A DNA stretch of 64,000 nt, taken from assembly GCA_023382715.1 (NCBI GenBank), contig JAHDWP010000009.1, positions 29,913-93,912 on the forward strand, given 5' to 3'. The translations under genes were made by a program, and so were the position numbers. Source of the stretch: Anaerolineae bacterium. Its GTDB lineage: Bacteria > Chloroflexota > Anaerolineae > Aggregatilineales > Aggregatilineaceae. Position 1 is the stretch's first letter; every line of letters starts with the position of its first letter. The notes beneath the pieces are model-generated. The model saw only the letters and a list, made by a program, of their open reading frames with translations, had not been told where the DNA came from and searched no databases. Shown in pieces: positions 1 to 8,158 of the stretch.

Positions 1-360
1 CGCGACATCCGCGACTTAATCGAGTTCACGCTGAAGTTCGGCGGCCATGAAGTGATCACGGCGCGCAACGGGGCCGAGGCGGTCGAGCTGGTTCCCCAAA
101 ACAAGCCCGATCTCATCCTGCTCGATGTGCGGATGCCGCGTATGACCGGCTATGAGGCGTGCCGTGCGATCAAGGCCCTCGACGGGCTGCAGGACACCCC
201 CATTGTCTTCCTTTCGGCCAAAGGGCAGCAGAACGAGATGGAGTCCGGCATGGAGGCGGGGGCCTACGACTACATCCTCAAGCCATTCGCGCCGGATCAT
301 CTGAACGAGCGAGTCAATGCGATCCTGGCGAAATCGAAGAAACCACCAGAACAAAGCTGA
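1..360 (+). CDS. Response regulator receiver-domain protein (5' truncated by window edge)
   Basis: The reading frame is open from base 1, so the start lies outside the window. The visible 119 residues are a CheY-like receiver domain: phospho-acceptor Asp in LLDVRMPRMTG, the Thr/Ser position in VFLSAKG, and the switch Lys in DYILKPFAPD. It ends shortly after the last receiver helix, so no output domain follows at the C-terminus; an N-terminal domain cannot be excluded. It lies 24 bases before an alpha/beta hydrolase on the same strand. Such single-domain regulators act by protein contact or in phosphorelays. The partner kinase is not visible here. Confidence 0.9.
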   Translation, partial: RDIRDLIEFTLKFGGHEVITARNGAEAVELVPQNKPDLILLDVRMPRMTGYEACRAIKALDGLQDTPIVFLSAKGQQNEMESGMEAGAYDYILKPFAPDHLNERVNAILAKSKKPPEQS

Positions 361-384
361 GTCTGGTCGTCCGCGAGACACGGC

Positions 385-1416
385 ATGAGCGCAATCACCG
401 TCGAAGGCGAGCTGGTACATTATGAGGTGTTGGGGCGTGGCCGCCCGGTCATCCTGTTGCATGGCTGGCTTGGCTCGTGGCGCTATTGGGTGCCGGCCAT
501 GCAGCACCTCAGCATGAAGTACCGCGTCTACGCGCTCGACCTGTGGGGCTTTGGCGACTCCGCGCGCAACCCGGCGCGCTATCATTTTGCGGCGCAGGCG
601 AGCCTGGTGACCGAGTTCATGGCTCAGCTTGGCATCGTGAAGGCGGCGCTGGTCGGGCACGACCTGGGCGCGGCGATTGCGGCGCACCTGGCGGTGAAGC
701 ATGCCGACCGCGTGCCGCGCCTGCTGACGGTCTGCCCGCCGCTGTTCGAGCTGGTAGAGCATCCCGCTTCACCGGTGCCTGCCGCGCCCCTGCTCGCCCG
801 CCAGCCGCCGTCACCCCCTGGCGATGGCGGGGCGAGTTTGCAGGCGGCGCTGGAACAGACAGCGCGCGCCATCGGCGAAGCGCGGCTGGCCGCCGCCCCG
901 GGCAAACCCTCGCTGAGCGGTGCGGTTCCAGCCTCGCCCGCGAGTGGCTCGTCCGCCGGAGACTCCGCCGCCAGGCGGCCCGCGCCGCGCCCCAACCCGC
1001 TCAAGGCGCACCTGGCCACGCACGACCGGCTGGAGCTGCTCAAGCAGTCTGTCGAGGCCGGGCCGGATCAGGACAAGCTGCGTGTTGAGATCGAGAAAAC
1101 CGACCCGCTGGCCTTCACCGCCAGCCTGGACGCCTTCGACACGGTGGATACGCTGCGCGATCTGCGCACGCTGACCGCGCCCACCGTGCTGGTTTACGGC
1201 GACAAGGACTCGCTGTTGCCGGCCCCGGCGAAGAAGAAGCTCGCCGCGCTGACCGGCGGGCGCAGCACGTTCGGCGTGATGTCGCTGGCCGGGACGCGGC
1301 ACTTCCCCATGCTGGAGGACAGCGCCGCCTTCTCGCGGCTGCTGATGGCATTCCTCGAAGCGCCGGACGTGACTAAAATCGCGCTGAAAGACCAGTGGGT
1401 GCGCCGCGTGCGCTGA
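385..1416 (+). CDS. Alpha/beta-fold hydrolase with an unusual Pro/Ala/Ser-rich insertion
   Basis: A 343-residue alpha/beta hydrolase. The oxyanion-hole HGW sits near residue 26, the nucleophile elbow reads GHDLGA near residue 91 (Asp nucleophile, as in epoxide hydrolases and haloalkane dehalogenases rather than the Ser of esterases), a late acidic position lies in VYGDKDSLLP, and the catalytic His is in GTRHFPMLED near the end. Roughly residues 130-208, where the cap domain should be, are low-complexity Pro/Ala/Ser-rich and include a DNA palindrome (793-836), so the cap may be disrupted or remodelled. The Shine-Dalgarno is weak. Substrate unknown. Confidence 0.8.
   Translation: MSAITVEGELVHYEVLGRGRPVILLHGWLGSWRYWVPAMQHLSMKYRVYALDLWGFGDSARNPARYHFAAQASLVTEFMAQLGIVKAALVGHDLGAAIAAHLAVKHADRVPRLLTVCPPLFELVEHPASPVPAAPLLARQPPSPPGDGGASLQAALEQTARAIGEARLAAAPGKPSLSGAVPASPASGSSAGDSAARRPAPRPNPLKAHLATHDRLELLKQSVEAGPDQDKLRVEIEKTDPLAFTASLDAFDTVDTLRDLRTLTAPTVLVYGDKDSLLPAPAKKKLAALTGGRSTFGVMSLAGTRHFPMLEDSAAFSRLLMAFLEAPDVTKIALKDQWVRRVR
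793..836. repeat. Imperfect inverted repeat inside the alpha/beta hydrolase gene
   Basis: The arms at 793-809 and 820-836 are near-complementary (one reads CTCGCCCGCCAGCCGCC). They encode part of the low-complexity insertion of the hydrolase. This suggests a palindromic element was absorbed into the coding sequence, but it does not match the other repeat families of the window. Confidence 0.5.
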
Positions 1417-1475
1417 TCCGCTCAGGACGCCCCGTTTTCGCCCGGCGCTGGCGCACTTGAGGGAGTGAGATAGTC

Positions 1476-1590
1476 TGCCCTTCCCCCACGAGGGGGAAGA
1501 GAGAAAAGCGCCCCCGCTAAGCCCGCCCCTCCTTGCGGGGGAAGGGTTTGGGGCGGGGGGCAGTGAGCAATTACCGGCGCCCTTCCGCCG
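1476..1590. repeat. Family A double-hairpin dispersed repeat, copy 1
   Basis: Two GC-rich hairpins, the first built on TTCCCCCACGAGGGGGAA and the second on a CCTTGCGGGGGAAGG-type arm pair, followed by a short tail ending CTTCCGCC. The same arrangement with the same tail recurs at 10976-11085 and 49386-49512. It fills the space between the hydrolase stop and the end of ccmD. Confidence 0.8.
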
Positions 1591-1598
1591 ATGCACAA

Positions 1599-1778
1599 CT
1601 AGGATGAGCGCCGCCGCTCCTCGGCGATCTCCGCTTCCAGCCGCCTGATCTCCTCTTGCTGGCGGCGCAGGACGCGAAAACGCACAGCCATCGAGGCGAT
1701 CATCAGCGCCAGGATGAGGGCCATCGCCGCGTAACCCAGCACCATGTACTCTGTGTACTTGCCAAAATCGAAATCCAT
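1599..1778 (-). CDS. ccmD: CcmD-like small membrane protein, last gene of the ccm operon
   Basis: A 59-residue protein beginning MDFDFGKYTEYMVLGYAAM, with one transmembrane segment (about residues 12-33) and a highly charged cytoplasmic helix rich in Arg, Glu and Gln. This is the size and topology of CcmD, the small subunit that holds CcmC and the haem chaperone on the CcmAB transporter. A GGAGG Shine-Dalgarno lies 9 bases before the ATG. It lies 62 bases downstream of ccmC on the same strand, which supports the call, since CcmD has little sequence conservation. Confidence 0.75.
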   Translation of the reverse strand: MDFDFGKYTEYMVLGYAAMALILALMIASMAVRFRVLRRQQEEIRRLEAEIAEERRRSS

Positions 1779-1840
1779 CGTCTCAATCCTCCCCGCCTGT
1801 CACCCGGCCCGGATATTCCGCCATCCGCCCGTCTTTCGGG

Positions 1841-2557
1841 TCACAGCTCGGACAGCACTTCGAGCTTGCGGCGCATGACGTGCTGGATCAGGTTTTCCAG
1901 GCGGATGCGGTGCCAGACCAGCACCACCGTGATCACGGCGAAAGTGAACAGGTTGAAAAACAGTGTGTCGCGGATGCGCCCGGCCACCTCGAAGCTGCCC
2001 GTCGGGTCGGCCTGAGTGGGGCCGGCCACCACCGGGTGAATGGTGTCGGGGCGCACGCGGATGATGATGATCGTGAACAGGACGCTGGCGAAGGCGATGA
2101 TGCCGTACACCGCCGCGAAGCGCTGCCGCCGTTCCGGGTCTTCGATGCCGGAGCGCAGCATCAGGTAGGCGGCGTAGGCCAGCCACATGATGGCCACGCT
2201 GGTCAGGCGCGGGTCCCATGTCCACCACGTGTTCCAGATGGGGCGCGCCCAGGTCATGCCGGTGACGATGGTGATCGCCGCCATGCCCAGCCCCACCTCG
2301 ACATTGGCCAGCCCGAAAGTATCCCAGCGCGGGTTGCGCGTGCGCAGGTAGGCGATCCCGGCGACGACCGCTGCCCCGAAAGCGATGAACGACCCCAGGA
2401 ACGATCCCAGGTGCACGTAGAAGATGCGCTGCGCGGCGCCCTGCTGGCGTTCCGGCCCCACCCAGAACAGGGCCAGGTAGAGGCCGATGACGAACAGCAC
2501 AACGGCGGCGATGGTCAGCCCGCGCAGCAGGCGGGTGCGTGAGTCTGAATAGGTCAT
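1841..2557 (-). CDS. ccmC: Haem handling protein CcmC (cytochrome c maturation)
   Basis: A 238-residue polytopic membrane protein with about six hydrophobic segments. It carries the tryptophan-rich WWTWDPRLTS motif that binds haem on the outer face of the membrane, flanked by His residues (YVHLGS upstream, DTIHPV downstream) that would be its axial ligands. In System I, CcmC loads haem onto the chaperone CcmE. Length is normal for the family. It lies between ccmB and ccmD; a GAGGAG ribosome site precedes the ATG. Confidence 0.95.
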   Translation of the reverse strand: MTYSDSRTRLLRGLTIAAVVLFVIGLYLALFWVGPERQQGAAQRIFYVHLGSFLGSFIAFGAAVVAGIAYLRTRNPRWDTFGLANVEVGLGMAAITIVTGMTWARPIWNTWWTWDPRLTSVAIMWLAYAAYLMLRSGIEDPERRQRFAAVYGIIAFASVLFTIIIIRVRPDTIHPVVAGPTQADPTGSFEVAGRIRDTLFFNLFTFAVITVVLVWHRIRLENLIQHVMRRKLEVLSEL

Positions 2558-2587
2558 ACGATGCTATGCTCCTCGGCGAATAACGGG

Positions 2588-2697
2588 CAGCTCTCAGCTT
2601 TCAGCGGTCAGCGAACTGCGGTCAGCTTTCAGCGGTCGGCGAGCTGTGGAAGGTGGCTGGCTCGCGCTGATAGCTGATCGCTAATGGCTGATCGCTG
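2588..2697. repeat. Family F 'AGCTTTCAGCGGTCAGCG' short-unit repeat between ccmB and ccmC
   Basis: Irregular iterations of an AGCTTTCAGCGGTCAGC-like unit and of GCTGATCGCT units fill the ccmB-ccmC gap. Related units occur at 49316-49335 and 49547-49582. No gene or terminator is visible in the gap, so ccmC is probably cotranscribed through it. Confidence 0.65.
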
Positions 2698-2698
2698 C

Positions 2699-3469
2699 TC
2701 ATTCCTCTACCACGTAATCGAACAGGCCGTAGCCCGCCGCCAGGAAGATCGCGTCGGCCACGACCAGCAGTTGTATCCAGGGGAACCAGTCATCGCGCGG
2801 CAGCCCTTCCAGGATGGCGACGCTGGCCCGCACGGCGCTGATCAGCACCGGCAGCACGACCGGCATCAGGATGATCGGCAGCATGGCTTCGCGGGCGCGG
2901 GCGTGCACGCTCATGCTGGAGAGCAGCGTCCCCGCCGTCGTGAAGCCGACGGTGCCCAGCACCATCACGACGATCAGCAGCGGCTTGAGCAGTGTCACGT
3001 TGAACAGGACGGTCAGCAGCGCCAGCAGCACCAGGGCGATGACCAGCACGAAGAGCAGGTTGCCGATCATCTTGCCGAAGAACAGCGCGCTGCGATCAAT
3101 GGGCGTCAGCAACAGCGCGTCCAGGCTGCCGCGATCCTTCTCGGCGGCCAGGCTGCGGCCCAGGCCGATCAGCCCGGCGAAGACAATCGTCACCCACAGC
3201 ACGCCGGCGACGGTCGTCTGGCGCGCCTCTTTGTCCAGCTCCAGGGCCAGGCTGAAGACCATCACCGTCATGAAGGTGAACAGCACCATGCTGTTGATCA
3301 GCTCGCGGCTGCGCATCTCGGCGCGCAGGTCTTTCCAGGCCACCGCGCCCACTGCCCGCCAGAACGGGGTCAGCGGGCGGTGCCTGCGCCCGGCGCGGCG
3401 GGCGGGACGGGCGATGGCGCCTTCTGCTGCGCTGACGGCGTGCGTCGTCGGTTCGGGATTGGCGCTCAT
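2699..3469 (-). CDS. ccmB: Haem exporter membrane subunit CcmB
   Basis: A 256-residue membrane protein with about six transmembrane segments and the CcmB-type motif LAAEKDRGSLDALLLTP after the second segment. With the ATPase CcmA it forms the transporter that releases holo-CcmE in System I cytochrome c maturation. The ATG overlaps the ccmA stop as ATGA (bases 3466-3469), indicating translational coupling. The N-terminus carries an extra basic, cytoplasmic stretch of about 40 residues before the first conserved helix. Confidence 0.93.
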   Translation of the reverse strand: MSANPEPTTHAVSAAEGAIARPARRAGRRHRPLTPFWRAVGAVAWKDLRAEMRSRELINSMVLFTFMTVMVFSLALELDKEARQTTVAGVLWVTIVFAGLIGLGRSLAAEKDRGSLDALLLTPIDRSALFFGKMIGNLLFVLVIALVLLALLTVLFNVTLLKPLLIVVMVLGTVGFTTAGTLLSSMSVHARAREAMLPIILMPVVLPVLISAVRASVAILEGLPRDDWFPWIQLLVVADAIFLAAGYGLFDYVVEE

Positions 3470-4200
3470 CGGGTCGTCGCCGCTCCTGTCGTGTCGGCAT
3501 AAAGTGCGGGCAGCGCGTCCGGGTTCACGTCCCGGCAGGGCGCGTCGAAGGCGATCTTACCCCGGCTGAGGATGGCGATGCGGTCGGCCAGCGCGTGCCC
3601 GCGCCGCAGATCGTGAGTGGTCATGATCACGGTGCGCCCGCCGATGGCTACTTCGCGCAGCAGCTCGTCGAGCAGGGCCGCCGCGTCCTGATCCAGCCCG
3701 GTGTACGGCTCGTCGAGCAGCAGCACCGCCGGATCGTGCAGGATGGCGCGGGCAATCGCCAGGCGCTGCTGCATCCCCCTGCTGTACGTCGCCACCACGT
3801 CGCGGGCGCGGCGAGCCAGCCCCACGCGGCGCAGCACCGTGTCCACGCGCTCGCGGCGCGCCTCACGCGGCAGATTGTACATCCGCGCGAAGAAGAGCAG
3901 GTTCTCCTCGGCGGTCAGCGTATCGTAGAGCAGCGGCAGATGGCTGACCACGCCAAGCTGCGCCCGCACGAATTCTGCTTCGTCGGGCAGCTCCCAGCCG
4001 CCGATGCGCACCGTGCCGCTCGTCGGGCGGGCCAGCGCCCCCAGGATGCGCAGCAACGTCGTCTTGCCGGAGCCGTTCGGCCCCAGCAATGTCAGAAACT
4101 CCCCGCGCGGCACGTCCAGGTCCAGCCCGCGCAGCACGGGGTTGAGGCCAAACGTCTTGGTCAGCGCGCGGACTTCGATCGTCCGTTCGGCAGCGGACAT
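3466..4200 (-). CDS. ccmA: Haem exporter ATP-binding subunit CcmA
   Basis: A 244-residue ABC ATPase with all motifs in order: Walker A GPNGSGKTT, Q-loop region, signature YSRGMQQRLAIARA (a little unlike the LSAGQ of proteobacterial CcmA), Walker B VLLLDEP and H-loop TTHD. Assignment to CcmA rests on motif spacing and on being directly coupled to ccmB in a ccm operon. It starts three bases after the stop of the upstream cytochrome lipoprotein gene. Confidence 0.93.
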   Translation of the reverse strand: MSAAERTIEVRALTKTFGLNPVLRGLDLDVPRGEFLTLLGPNGSGKTTLLRILGALARPTSGTVRIGGWELPDEAEFVRAQLGVVSHLPLLYDTLTAEENLLFFARMYNLPREARRERVDTVLRRVGLARRARDVVATYSRGMQQRLAIARAILHDPAVLLLDEPYTGLDQDAAALLDELLREVAIGGRTVIMTTHDLRRGHALADRIAILSRGKIAFDAPCRDVNPDALPALYADTTGAATTR

Positions 4201-4203
4201 GCG

Positions 4204-6063
4204 CTACTTGTCCTCGCCCATCAACGGCAGCAGCCGCTGCATCAGCAGGGCGCGGCGCTCCCGGTACACGTCGCCGTCCAGGTCGCCCGACTCGAAGGCA
4301 TCATCGAGGGCGGCGACCGCAGCCAGCAGCGCGCTCTTGTCCGCGTCGGCTGGCGGTGCCTGCCACCCGTCGGCATCGGCCTGGAGCGCGGGCAGCACGC
4401 CGGCCAGGGTGCGGCGCTGGCGCAGCCACAACAGGCCCGCCGCGCCAATGATCAGCACGCCCGCCACAGCCAGGAGCAGCGGCACGGCATTCGTGTCGCT
4501 GCCGCCGGACGCGGGCGAGGTGGCCATCACGCTGGCGGTGCGCGTCGGGCGGCCCACCAGCTCGAAGACCAGGCGCTCGTCGGCGGCCAGCGACTTGGTC
4601 AGCGGGTGTTCTTTGACCAGCGAGAAGTCCTTGTCCGGGTCTATCTTCTCGTCGGGGGCCAGCTCGGTCACGCGGACGCCGCCCGCCGAGACGCGATAGC
4701 GCCATGCGCCCGCCTCGTCAATCTGCTCGCTGCTCAGCGTGACGGTGTCGTTGGGCAGCAGCACTGCCCCGTCCACGACCGGGTAGCCGAAAGCCTGGTC
4801 AATCACCGCGCCGTCTTCGTAGGGCAGGTAGTAGGCCACGGTGACGGTGTGTACCTGGCCAGGGCGCAGCGGCCACGTGTCGCGCACTACGGGCACCCCG
4901 TCCACCACTTCCACGGTATAGCGCTGGCTGTCTTCAGCCTGCATGGGCTGGATGCCGAAAGCCGCTGGGGGCAGATCAATCTCCACCGACACGTACCAGT
5001 TATTCGGCCCGGCGGTCTCGTCCAGCGTCACAATGCGGTCGCCGGTGTTGGCCAGCTCCAGGCGCAGCCACACTTCCAGGCCAAACTGCTCAATCGGCGC
5101 GTAGTTGATCAGCATTTGCGCCCAGGTGATGGCGATGGTCGAGGTGTCGGTCGTGCGCTCGTAGACGGTGATGTCCTGGGTGACCGTCTCCTCGTCGCCG
5201 TTGATCGCCGGAACCTGCGCGCCCTGGGCGACGCCGTCGTAGGTCACCTGCACCAGGTAGATGTTGCCCACCGCGCGGGCGACGTCCTCAAAGGTGAACG
5301 CGCCGCCTTCGGCGGACTCGCTCTCATAGATGCCGGCCAGGTTGCCGTGCACGTCCAGCGCATAAAGCTGCATGGGCAGCCCCGCCGGAATCACCTCGCC
5401 GCCCGCGGTGCCCTGCACCAGTCGGCCCTGGACGGTCAGCGTGGCCTCCTGCTCCAGCGTAGGGAGCGCCTCGGCGGTGGCTTCGCCGGTCTCCGCCTCT
5501 GCCGCCGCGCCCATCATGTTCGCCGGGTCGAACTCCAGGATGAAGGTGATCAGCCCGTCAATTTCTTCAGCGGTCAGCGTCTCGCCGTAATTCTTGGGCA
5601 TGACGTCCTGATAGCCCTCGACGACGAACGCGCCCGGCTCGACGATGGACTGCCGTATGTAGTCCTGCGCGGACAGGCCGGCGACGACTGTCGGGGCGCG
5701 ATCGCGCATGGCGGTCAGCGATGGCCCCACGCCCTCTGCCGCGCCGTGACACGCGGCGCACTCGCGCATGTACACCTGAAAGCCCAGGTCGTAGTCGGCA
5801 GCAGGCACGTCAGCGCCGCCCGAAGCGTCTTCCGGCTCCGCCGCTTCTGGCGAGCCAGTCGCCAGGGCGGTGGCTTCGTCGGGCGTGGGCGGGGTGGTGG
5901 GCGAGGGTGTATTCGTCGGCGGCCGGGTAGGCTGCGCAGCAATTTCCTGCTCGCGGATGATCTTTGGCTCGCCCGACGTGTTAATGCCGCAGGCGCTCAG
6001 CAACACCAGCAGAGCGGCGGCGAGAATGATCCAGCGGAGATGGATAACGACACGATAGCTCAT
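4204..6063 (-). CDS. Lipid-anchored c-type cytochrome with CcmI-like C-terminal tail, within the ccm operon
   Basis: Begins MSYRVVIHLR, followed by a hydrophobic signal and lipobox LLSAC (Cys25). An upstream ATG in frame (6087) is less likely because AGGAA lies 6 bases before 6063. Then comes a Pro/Thr-rich linker (about 45-80), a cytochrome c domain with one CAACH motif at 102-106, a carboxypeptidase-regulatory-like beta domain (about 200-300), a long extracellular region, a transmembrane helix near residues 525-548, and a cytoplasmic tail resembling the CcmI helical segment (LDDAFESGDLDGDVYRERR). About 619 residues. It is probably an electron carrier or haem-lyase partner facing outward. 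The combination is unusual and I do not know a named family for the whole. Confidence 0.7.
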   Translation of the reverse strand: MSYRVVIHLRWIILAAALLVLLSACGINTSGEPKIIREQEIAAQPTRPPTNTPSPTTPPTPDEATALATGSPEAAEPEDASGGADVPAADYDLGFQVYMRECAACHGAAEGVGPSLTAMRDRAPTVVAGLSAQDYIRQSIVEPGAFVVEGYQDVMPKNYGETLTAEEIDGLITFILEFDPANMMGAAAEAETGEATAEALPTLEQEATLTVQGRLVQGTAGGEVIPAGLPMQLYALDVHGNLAGIYESESAEGGAFTFEDVARAVGNIYLVQVTYDGVAQGAQVPAINGDEETVTQDITVYERTTDTSTIAITWAQMLINYAPIEQFGLEVWLRLELANTGDRIVTLDETAGPNNWYVSVEIDLPPAAFGIQPMQAEDSQRYTVEVVDGVPVVRDTWPLRPGQVHTVTVAYYLPYEDGAVIDQAFGYPVVDGAVLLPNDTVTLSSEQIDEAGAWRYRVSAGGVRVTELAPDEKIDPDKDFSLVKEHPLTKSLAADERLVFELVGRPTRTASVMATSPASGGSDTNAVPLLLAVAGVLIIGAAGLLWLRQRRTLAGVLPALQADADGWQAPPADADKSALLAAVAALDDAFESGDLDGDVYRERRALLMQRLLPLMGEDK

Positions 6064-6117
6064 AGCAGTTCCTGAATTCCATTGCACGCAACAAGCGAAG
6101 ATTTTGGCCGGATTCGT

Positions 6118-6510
6118 TCACCCTGCACGTTTGGCCTTGGCCTGGCGCGCCTTGCGCGTCGCCGCGACTGCGGCCTCAACGCGCGCTTGCTGGCTGGAGG
6201 CTTCCGCTTCCAGCTCGTCAATGCGCATGAGGATGGCGACCGCCAGGCGGATCAGATGGATGCGCTGAGCGGCGTAGGCTGTGTCGGTCAGCTTGTCCAT
6301 GTCATAGTCGAAGTCGAGGTCGCGGATGGCGCGCAGCACGCGGCCCTTCTCGGCGTACAATGTTTCCAGGGCTTGCCGCTGGCGCGCGGGCAGCGCGCGC
6401 CCTTCTATACCACTGGACGGCGTCTCTTCGCGTTCCAGCAGCGGCAGCAGCACAAAGAGGCCCAGCGTTCCGGTGAGCAGGACGGCCAGGATGGTAGCTT
6501 CTAGGGACAT
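6118..6510 (-). CDS. CcmI-like single-pass membrane protein
   Basis: 130 residues: one N-terminal transmembrane helix (about 5-25), then a cytoplasmic helical region containing RAIRDLDFDYDMDKLTDTAY, the signature also found near the N-terminus of CcmI/CycH proteins, and a basic C-terminal tail. CcmI presents apocytochrome to the CcmFH haem lyase; this short form lacks the TPR part. It lies between ccmG and the cytochrome lipoprotein in the ccm operon. Confidence 0.65.
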   Translation of the reverse strand: MSLEATILAVLLTGTLGLFVLLPLLEREETPSSGIEGRALPARQRQALETLYAEKGRVLRAIRDLDFDYDMDKLTDTAYAAQRIHLIRLAVAILMRIDELEAEASSQQARVEAAVAATRKARQAKAKRAG

Positions 6511-6612
6511 GCGTCACAACTTTGCTGTAGGGGACGCCGCGCGGCGCCCCGCCCGAACCAACCGGTGCATCTCAGGCTGTTGGGCTGGCGAACTCCCCAA
6601 CCGCTGATCTCT

Positions 6613-6770
6613 GTAGAGGCGCTGCTCTGCTGCGCCCCGGTTGACCTCACCCCCAGCCTCGCTGCGCTCCGGCCTGCCCCTTCTCTGTGAACGGAGAGGG
6701 GGCGGCGAGGCCCGCGTCAGTGGGCCGAGCGGGGGTGAGGTCCCTGGGGGCGTATAGCAATACGCCCCCA
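6613..6770. repeat. Family B palindromic repeat followed by a family D hairpin
   Basis: Starts with GGCGCTGCTCTGCTGCGCC, continues with the family B core (outer arms GACCTCACCCCC and GGGGGTGAGGTC) and ends in a family D hairpin with arms TGGGGGCGTAT and ATACGCCCCCA (6745-6770). It separates ccmG from the CcmI-like gene; nothing else is visible in this 320-base gap. Confidence 0.8.
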
Positions 6771-6831
6771 CGAGATCATGCCGCCAACAGGATTATCCTG
6801 AATGCACCCCTTACTCCCCGCGCTCGCCAGA

Positions 6832-7473
6832 TCAGCTTTCCAGCGCGCGCTCAATCGCGTTGCGCAGATCGCGCTCGTTCGGCACCGAGAGCAGGTGTCG
6901 GACGATCTCGCCCTGCGTGTTGATCACGAACGTTTCCGGGATGCCGGTGATGCGATAAGCCTTTTCCATGCGCCCGCCCTGATCCGGCGCATTCGGATAG
7001 GTGACCTGGTACTCGACTAGGTAGTCGAGCGCTTCCTTGAGCGGGTCTTCGGTGTTGATGCCCAGGAAGATCACGCCCTGGTCGCGGTAGTCATTCCACA
7101 CCCGCTCCAGCATGGGCGCTTCCTTCTGGCAGGGCACGCAGTAGCTGGCCCAGAAATTGACCACGACGGCCTTGCCGTGCAAGCCAGCCAGCGAGACGCT
7201 CTCGCCGCTCATGGCCATCTGGTCGAACTCATACATCGTCACGGCGAAGCTGGGCGCAGGGCCTTCGGTCGGCGTGGCCCGGCCACGCTGCCAGAGCGCG
7301 TAGCCGATCACGATCAGCAGAGCCACAGTGACCAGGCCGGCCACGACGGTGAACATCGAGAAACGCTGCTTGACTTGCTGTGGCCGGGCCTCTTTGCCTT
7401 CGCCGGCGATCTGCGCCAGCCAGTCTGGCAGGTCCGTTGGTTCCAGCGGCTGAGGTATCTGGTTGTCGGTCAT
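6832..7473 (-). CDS. ccmG: Membrane-anchored thiol-disulfide reductase CcmG/ResA type
   Basis: A 213-residue thioredoxin-fold protein. A cytoplasmic N-terminus of about 45 residues and one transmembrane anchor (about 45-67) precede a TlpA/ResA-like domain with active site WASYCVPCQKEAP and the cis-Pro region GIPETFVI. It would reduce the CXXCH cysteines of apocytochromes on the outer face before haem ligation. The start codon overlaps the ccmH stop as ATGA. Confidence 0.92.
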   Translation of the reverse strand: MTDNQIPQPLEPTDLPDWLAQIAGEGKEARPQQVKQRFSMFTVVAGLVTVALLIVIGYALWQRGRATPTEGPAPSFAVTMYEFDQMAMSGESVSLAGLHGKAVVVNFWASYCVPCQKEAPMLERVWNDYRDQGVIFLGINTEDPLKEALDYLVEYQVTYPNAPDQGGRMEKAYRITGIPETFVINTQGEIVRHLLSVPNERDLRNAIERALES

Positions 7474-8156
7474 GGATCAAGCCCCTCCAATTCGCGCTGC
7501 AATCGTTCGAGCAGCGCCGGATCGAGGTCGTCGGGCACAGGGCGGCCTTGCAGCCGCTCGCCCGACCGGCGCACTACCTGGCCGGCCCTCTGTCCGCGCC
7601 GCCGCAGGTTACGCACTTGCACGCCACCCACGATGGCGATCAGCGCTACGATGACGATGGGCACACCAAAAGCGATGGCGCGGTCCGTCTTGTTGCGCGG
7701 GAGCGAGGCGACATCGGCGCCGTAGCGCTCGACGAAGTAGTCTATGATCTCGTCCTGCGTGCGCCCCTCGCCGAGCTGCCGCGCGATCTCCTGACGCCAC
7801 TGGCGGCAGGCGATGCTCTCGCACTCGTCCAGCGGGATGCCCTCGCACACATCGCAGTACATCTTGCGGGCGATGGCGTTCACGTCGTCGAGCGTCACGC
7901 CCGGCGGCAGCTCGAAGTCGCTGCCCTGGGCTGCCGCGCCCCCGGCGGAAAAGCCTCCCACCAGGGCCAGGGCCAGCAGCGCCAGCAGGGCGATCCAGGG
8001 GCGGAGCGTGCGTCCGCCTTCGCTCCCTATCCCTGGCCCTTCCCCCACGAGGCGGGAAGGGAGAAAGGCGCGCAGGCTAAGCCCCTCCCTCCTTGTGGGG
8101 GAGGGGTTTGGGGTGTGGGGAACCAATGTGTCAAAAGGCCGTTCACGGTGTGTCAT
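7470..8156 (-). CDS. ccmH: Cytochrome c maturation protein CcmH, with a repeat-derived N-terminal extension
   Basis: The domain CDVCEGIPLDECESIACRQW with the downstream RTQDEIIDYFVERYG is the CcmH thiol-oxidoreductase domain that handles apocytochrome disulfides with CcmF; a transmembrane helix follows (about GVPIVIVALIAIVG). The chosen ATG (8156) lies two bases after the ccmF stop. The first ~45 codons read straight through a family A palindromic repeat (8025-8120), giving VPHTPNPSPTRREGLSLR before the signal-anchor ALLALLALALVGG. No ATG, GTG or TTG lies between the repeat and the hydrophobic signal, so the extension is probably translated. A GTG inside the repeat is an alternative start. 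Confidence 0.88.
   Translation of the reverse strand: MTHRERPFDTLVPHTPNPSPTRREGLSLRAFLPSRLVGEGPGIGSEGGRTLRPWIALLALLALALVGGFSAGGAAAQGSDFELPPGVTLDDVNAIARKMYCDVCEGIPLDECESIACRQWRQEIARQLGEGRTQDEIIDYFVERYGADVASLPRNKTDRAIAFGVPIVIVALIAIVGGVQVRNLRRRGQRAGQVVRRSGERLQGRPVPDDLDPALLERLQRELEGLDP
8025..8120. repeat. Family A repeat, copy 2, inside the ccmH coding sequence
   Basis: Two hairpins: TTCCCCCACGAGGCGGGAA-type and CTCCTTGTGGGGGAGG-type, as in the intergenic copies at 1476 and 49386. The length keeps the ccmH frame open and encodes Pro/Arg-rich residues ahead of the signal anchor. Confidence 0.85.
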
Positions 8157-8158
8157 GG

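Noticed and set aside
3595..6075. Long open frame on the plus strand opposite ccmA and the cytochrome lipoprotein (826 codons)
   Set aside because: Antisense shadow of high-GC genes: Gln/His/Arg/Gly-rich, no motifs, while the minus strand has clear ABC and cytochrome motifs.
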